DNA of 64,000 bases from Deltaproteobacteria bacterium (lineage in GTDB: Bacteria; Desulfobacterota; Desulfobulbia; Desulfobulbales; SURF-16), in contig JACRCD010000028.1 in NCBI GenBank assembly GCA_016219175.1, positions 1 to 64,000 of the forward strand, in the 5' to 3' direction. The notes under the pieces are model-generated. The model saw only the letters and a program-made list of their open reading frames with translations, made no database searches and was not told the DNA's origin. The position numbers and the translations under genes were made by a program. Position 1 is the first letter of the stretch. Every line of letters begins with the position of its first letter. Positions 62,399 through 64,000 of this stretch are shown one piece after another.

Positions 62399-62827
62399 TT
62401 AAGCGATTGCCACCAGTTCGATGTCAAAGGTCAGATCCTTTCCCGCCAGCGGGGGATTGGCATCAAGGATGATGTGTTCATCCGTTATGTCGGCCACAGA
62501 AACCATGACAGGTTCGCCATTGGGACCGTCCAGCTGCAGTCTCTGGCCAACTTCCGGATTCAGTCCAGGCGGCACCTGGTTCCTGGGAAAAGGCATCAGC
62601 AGCTCCTCGTTACGCGGTCCATAGGCTTTATGGGCCGGAATGACCACATTTTTTGAATCTCCCAGGTTCATCCCGAGCACGGCTTCCTCAAATCCGGGAA
62701 TTACCTGCCCGCTGCCAATGGTAAAACCTAAAGGATCACGCCCGGCGGAGGAGTCGAAGACACTCCCGTCATCAAATTTACCGGTGTAATGAATTTTAAC
62801 GCTGTCCCCTTTTTTTGCCTCTGCCAT
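62399..62827 (-). CDS. FKBP-type peptidyl-prolyl isomerase (SlyD-like)
   Basis: 142 residues with FKBP half (VKIHYTGKFDDGSVFDSS, then a GFEEAVLGMNLGDSK) interrupted by an inserted flap (PFPRNQVPPGLNPEVG) as in SlyD, and ending DLTFDIELVAIA. No His-rich metal tail as in E. coli SlyD. It acts as a prolyl isomerase and chaperone in the cytosol. Confidence 0.92.
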   Translation of the reverse strand: MAEAKKGDSVKIHYTGKFDDGSVFDSSAGRDPLGFTIGSGQVIPGFEEAVLGMNLGDSKNVVIPAHKAYGPRNEELLMPFPRNQVPPGLNPEVGQRLQLDGPNGEPVMVSVADITDEHIILDANPPLAGKDLTFDIELVAIA

Positions 62828-63298
62828 ATCATGCTCCTGTTTCGCTGTTGATAATCTATAAATTTTTCCGGAGTCGTCTCTGTAAATTCACAGCTCCTTG
62901 ACCACCCCTTGTTTTTGGCGGACCACTATAACATGAAAAAATCATAAAAGATACCGGTCATGTTCCCTTGACACGAATCCGCCAAAACCGGAGATCCGTT
63001 GCCGTTTGCCGGGAAGAACCCGCAGGCCACAAAGGGGAAACGTGTTAGCGGCGGATATATTAATATTTTTTGCGCATGCCGGTTGCATTTCACTGCCATT
63101 GATTATCTGTTTTTTAACAATTCGTACAAATAGCTGCCCCTCCCGCCAATGGACAAATCCGGGCTCGGAATAAGCCCATTGCGGCAATTTGCCACATTTC
63201 CGCAGCGATTATTCTGTGTTATTAGTAACTAAAGAATAAAATTCGAGCAGTGGGCCATCATCCTCATATCCGCTGTTGATACTACGGGGGGACATCTT
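62828..63298. other. Intergenic region without recognisable gene
   Basis: A 470-bp region between divergent genes. AT-rich near 63050-63100 and 63215-63240, which may hold promoters for the PAS regulator. No small ORF or clear hairpin stands out. Confidence 0.4.
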
Positions 63299-64000
63299 AT
63301 GGTAAAATTACCCAAGAGCACGAAAACTCCCAAGGTGGAAGACGCAATTTTCATGGTGAATTCCGCCTGGGAGCTCATCTCCTTCAATCGGGCGGCCGAA
63401 GAACTTTTTGGCCTTAAATCAGAGGATGTGATCGGCAGAAACTGTCATGCGATTTTCGGCAGTGACAAACGGTTTGCCGAGCTTTTCTCCGCCCTCTGCC
63501 CCTCTGTTTCCGCGGGAAAGATTGTAACTGATTTCAATCTGGTCATTGAAAACCCTGAAAAAAACACCTTGGCAGCTGTGCTGGCCACCGCCGTGCCAAT
63601 TCCCGATAAGGAAGGAAAGCCATCAGGGGCCATTGTCATTTTCCAGGATGCCTCATCAAGCTCGATGTGCAACCGGATGATCATAGACAGTATAGCCGAT
63701 GGAGTATTCACTGTTGATCGCAACTGGAAAATCACCTCCTTTAATGCCGCGGCCGAAGCCGTCACCGGCTGGAAGAGAGAGGATGCCATCGGGAAATTCT
63801 GCGGAGATGTTTTTCATTCCAGTATCTGCGGGAAAAGCTGCGCCATCGCCCAGAGCCTCTATTCCGGCAAACCGGTCGCCAACCGCTCGATCACCATTGC
63901 CACTATTGAGGGCAACCGCATTCCCATCAGTATCTGCGCCTCCCCATTAACCGACCATGAGGGAAACATCATCGGCGGCGTTGAAACTTTCCGTGATCTT
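63299..64000 (+). CDS. PAS-PAS regulator, N-terminal part (3' truncated by window)
   Basis: ATG at 63299; the frame stays open to the last base (234 codons). Two PAS domains: residues ~17-115 and ~130-234. The second carries VFHSSICGKSCAIAQSLYSG, a Cys pair commonly seen before AAA+ domains of sigma-54 activators in this phylum, so the missing part may hold AAA+ and Fis HTH. A histidine kinase is the alternative. Confidence 0.82.
   Translation, partial: MVKLPKSTKTPKVEDAIFMVNSAWELISFNRAAEELFGLKSEDVIGRNCHAIFGSDKRFAELFSALCPSVSAGKIVTDFNLVIENPEKNTLAAVLATAVPIPDKEGKPSGAIVIFQDASSSSMCNRMIIDSIADGVFTVDRNWKITSFNAAAEAVTGWKREDAIGKFCGDVFHSSICGKSCAIAQSLYSGKPVANRSITIATIEGNRIPISICASPLTDHEGNIIGGVETFRDL

Overview
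The window looks like chromosomal DNA of a GC-rich anaerobic bacterium of the Thermodesulfobacteriota (former Deltaproteobacteria), most like a Desulfobulbales sulfur-cycling organism. This placement is an inference. It rests on gene content: a small low-spin-type sulfite reductase, a fused 2-oxoacid:acceptor oxidoreductase, rubrerythrin and ferritin-like proteins, many two-component proteins, a probable selenoprotein, and an encapsulated-ferritin homologue. No rRNA, tRNA or CRISPR array was recognised.

Layout. 1-3.1 kb: end of a chemoreceptor, then overlapping cheR-cheD-cheB. 3.1-10.1 kb: mostly housekeeping genes (rhomboid protease, cold-shock protein with a structured leader, cysteine desulfurase, DUF3108 and TerC membrane proteins, cupin, aldo/keto reductase, ppnP). 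10.2-16.4 kb: a His-rich lipoprotein, prfC, a membrane polyferredoxin, a small sulfite reductase, and a radical SAM enzyme next to an unknown 143-residue protein. 16.5-19.9 kb: an accessory island holding a HigBA-like toxin-antitoxin pair bracketed by 47-bp direct repeats, then two AT-rich orphan genes (a PD-(D/E)XK nuclease-like protein and a trypsin-like peptidase). 20.0-28.5 kb: a membrane-anchored HtrA-like protease with a coiled-coil insertion, a decayed radical SAM fragment, a J-domain protein, a YcaO-TPR fusion, and a two-gene operon of P-loop ATPases with operator-like repeats upstream. 28.7-34.4 kb: methyltransferase, CNNM/CorC protein, racemase, flavin reductase, EncFtn-type ferritin, a response regulator. 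34.9-40.7 kb: an NtrC-type activator with a degenerate receiver, the 2-oxoacid oxidoreductase pair split by a palindromic repeat, and an NDH-2 type NADH dehydrogenase.

41.1-44.8 kb is a redox and oxygen-defence cluster: a TrxR-like flavoprotein, a thioredoxin-fold protein whose first active-site Cys codon is UGA followed by a bacterial SECIS-like hairpin, a ferredoxin, a ferritin-like protein and rubrerythrin. 45.0-49.7 kb: a large MASE3/PAS/GAF histidine kinase with two response regulators. 49.8-52.4 kb: a Lon protease with a complete receiver domain inserted just before its AAA+ module, divergent from a 58-residue ORF with a good sigma-54 promoter. 52.5-56.2 kb: DUF4149 protein, a frameshifted mtgA remnant, an alanine/glycine symporter and a Tim44-like membrane protein. 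56.5-58.1 kb: motAB. 58.2-62.8 kb: a glycosyltransferase, a TPR-fused potassium channel beside a pseudokinase, a nitroreductase and an FKBP-type isomerase. The window ends inside a PAS-PAS regulator.

The strongest candidates for unusual biology are the receiver-Lon fusion, the UGA-containing thioredoxin, the nuclease-like/peptidase island, the paired ATPase operon, and the TPR-channel/pseudokinase pair. At least five palindromic or terminal-inverted-repeat elements of about 110-220 bp lie between genes.
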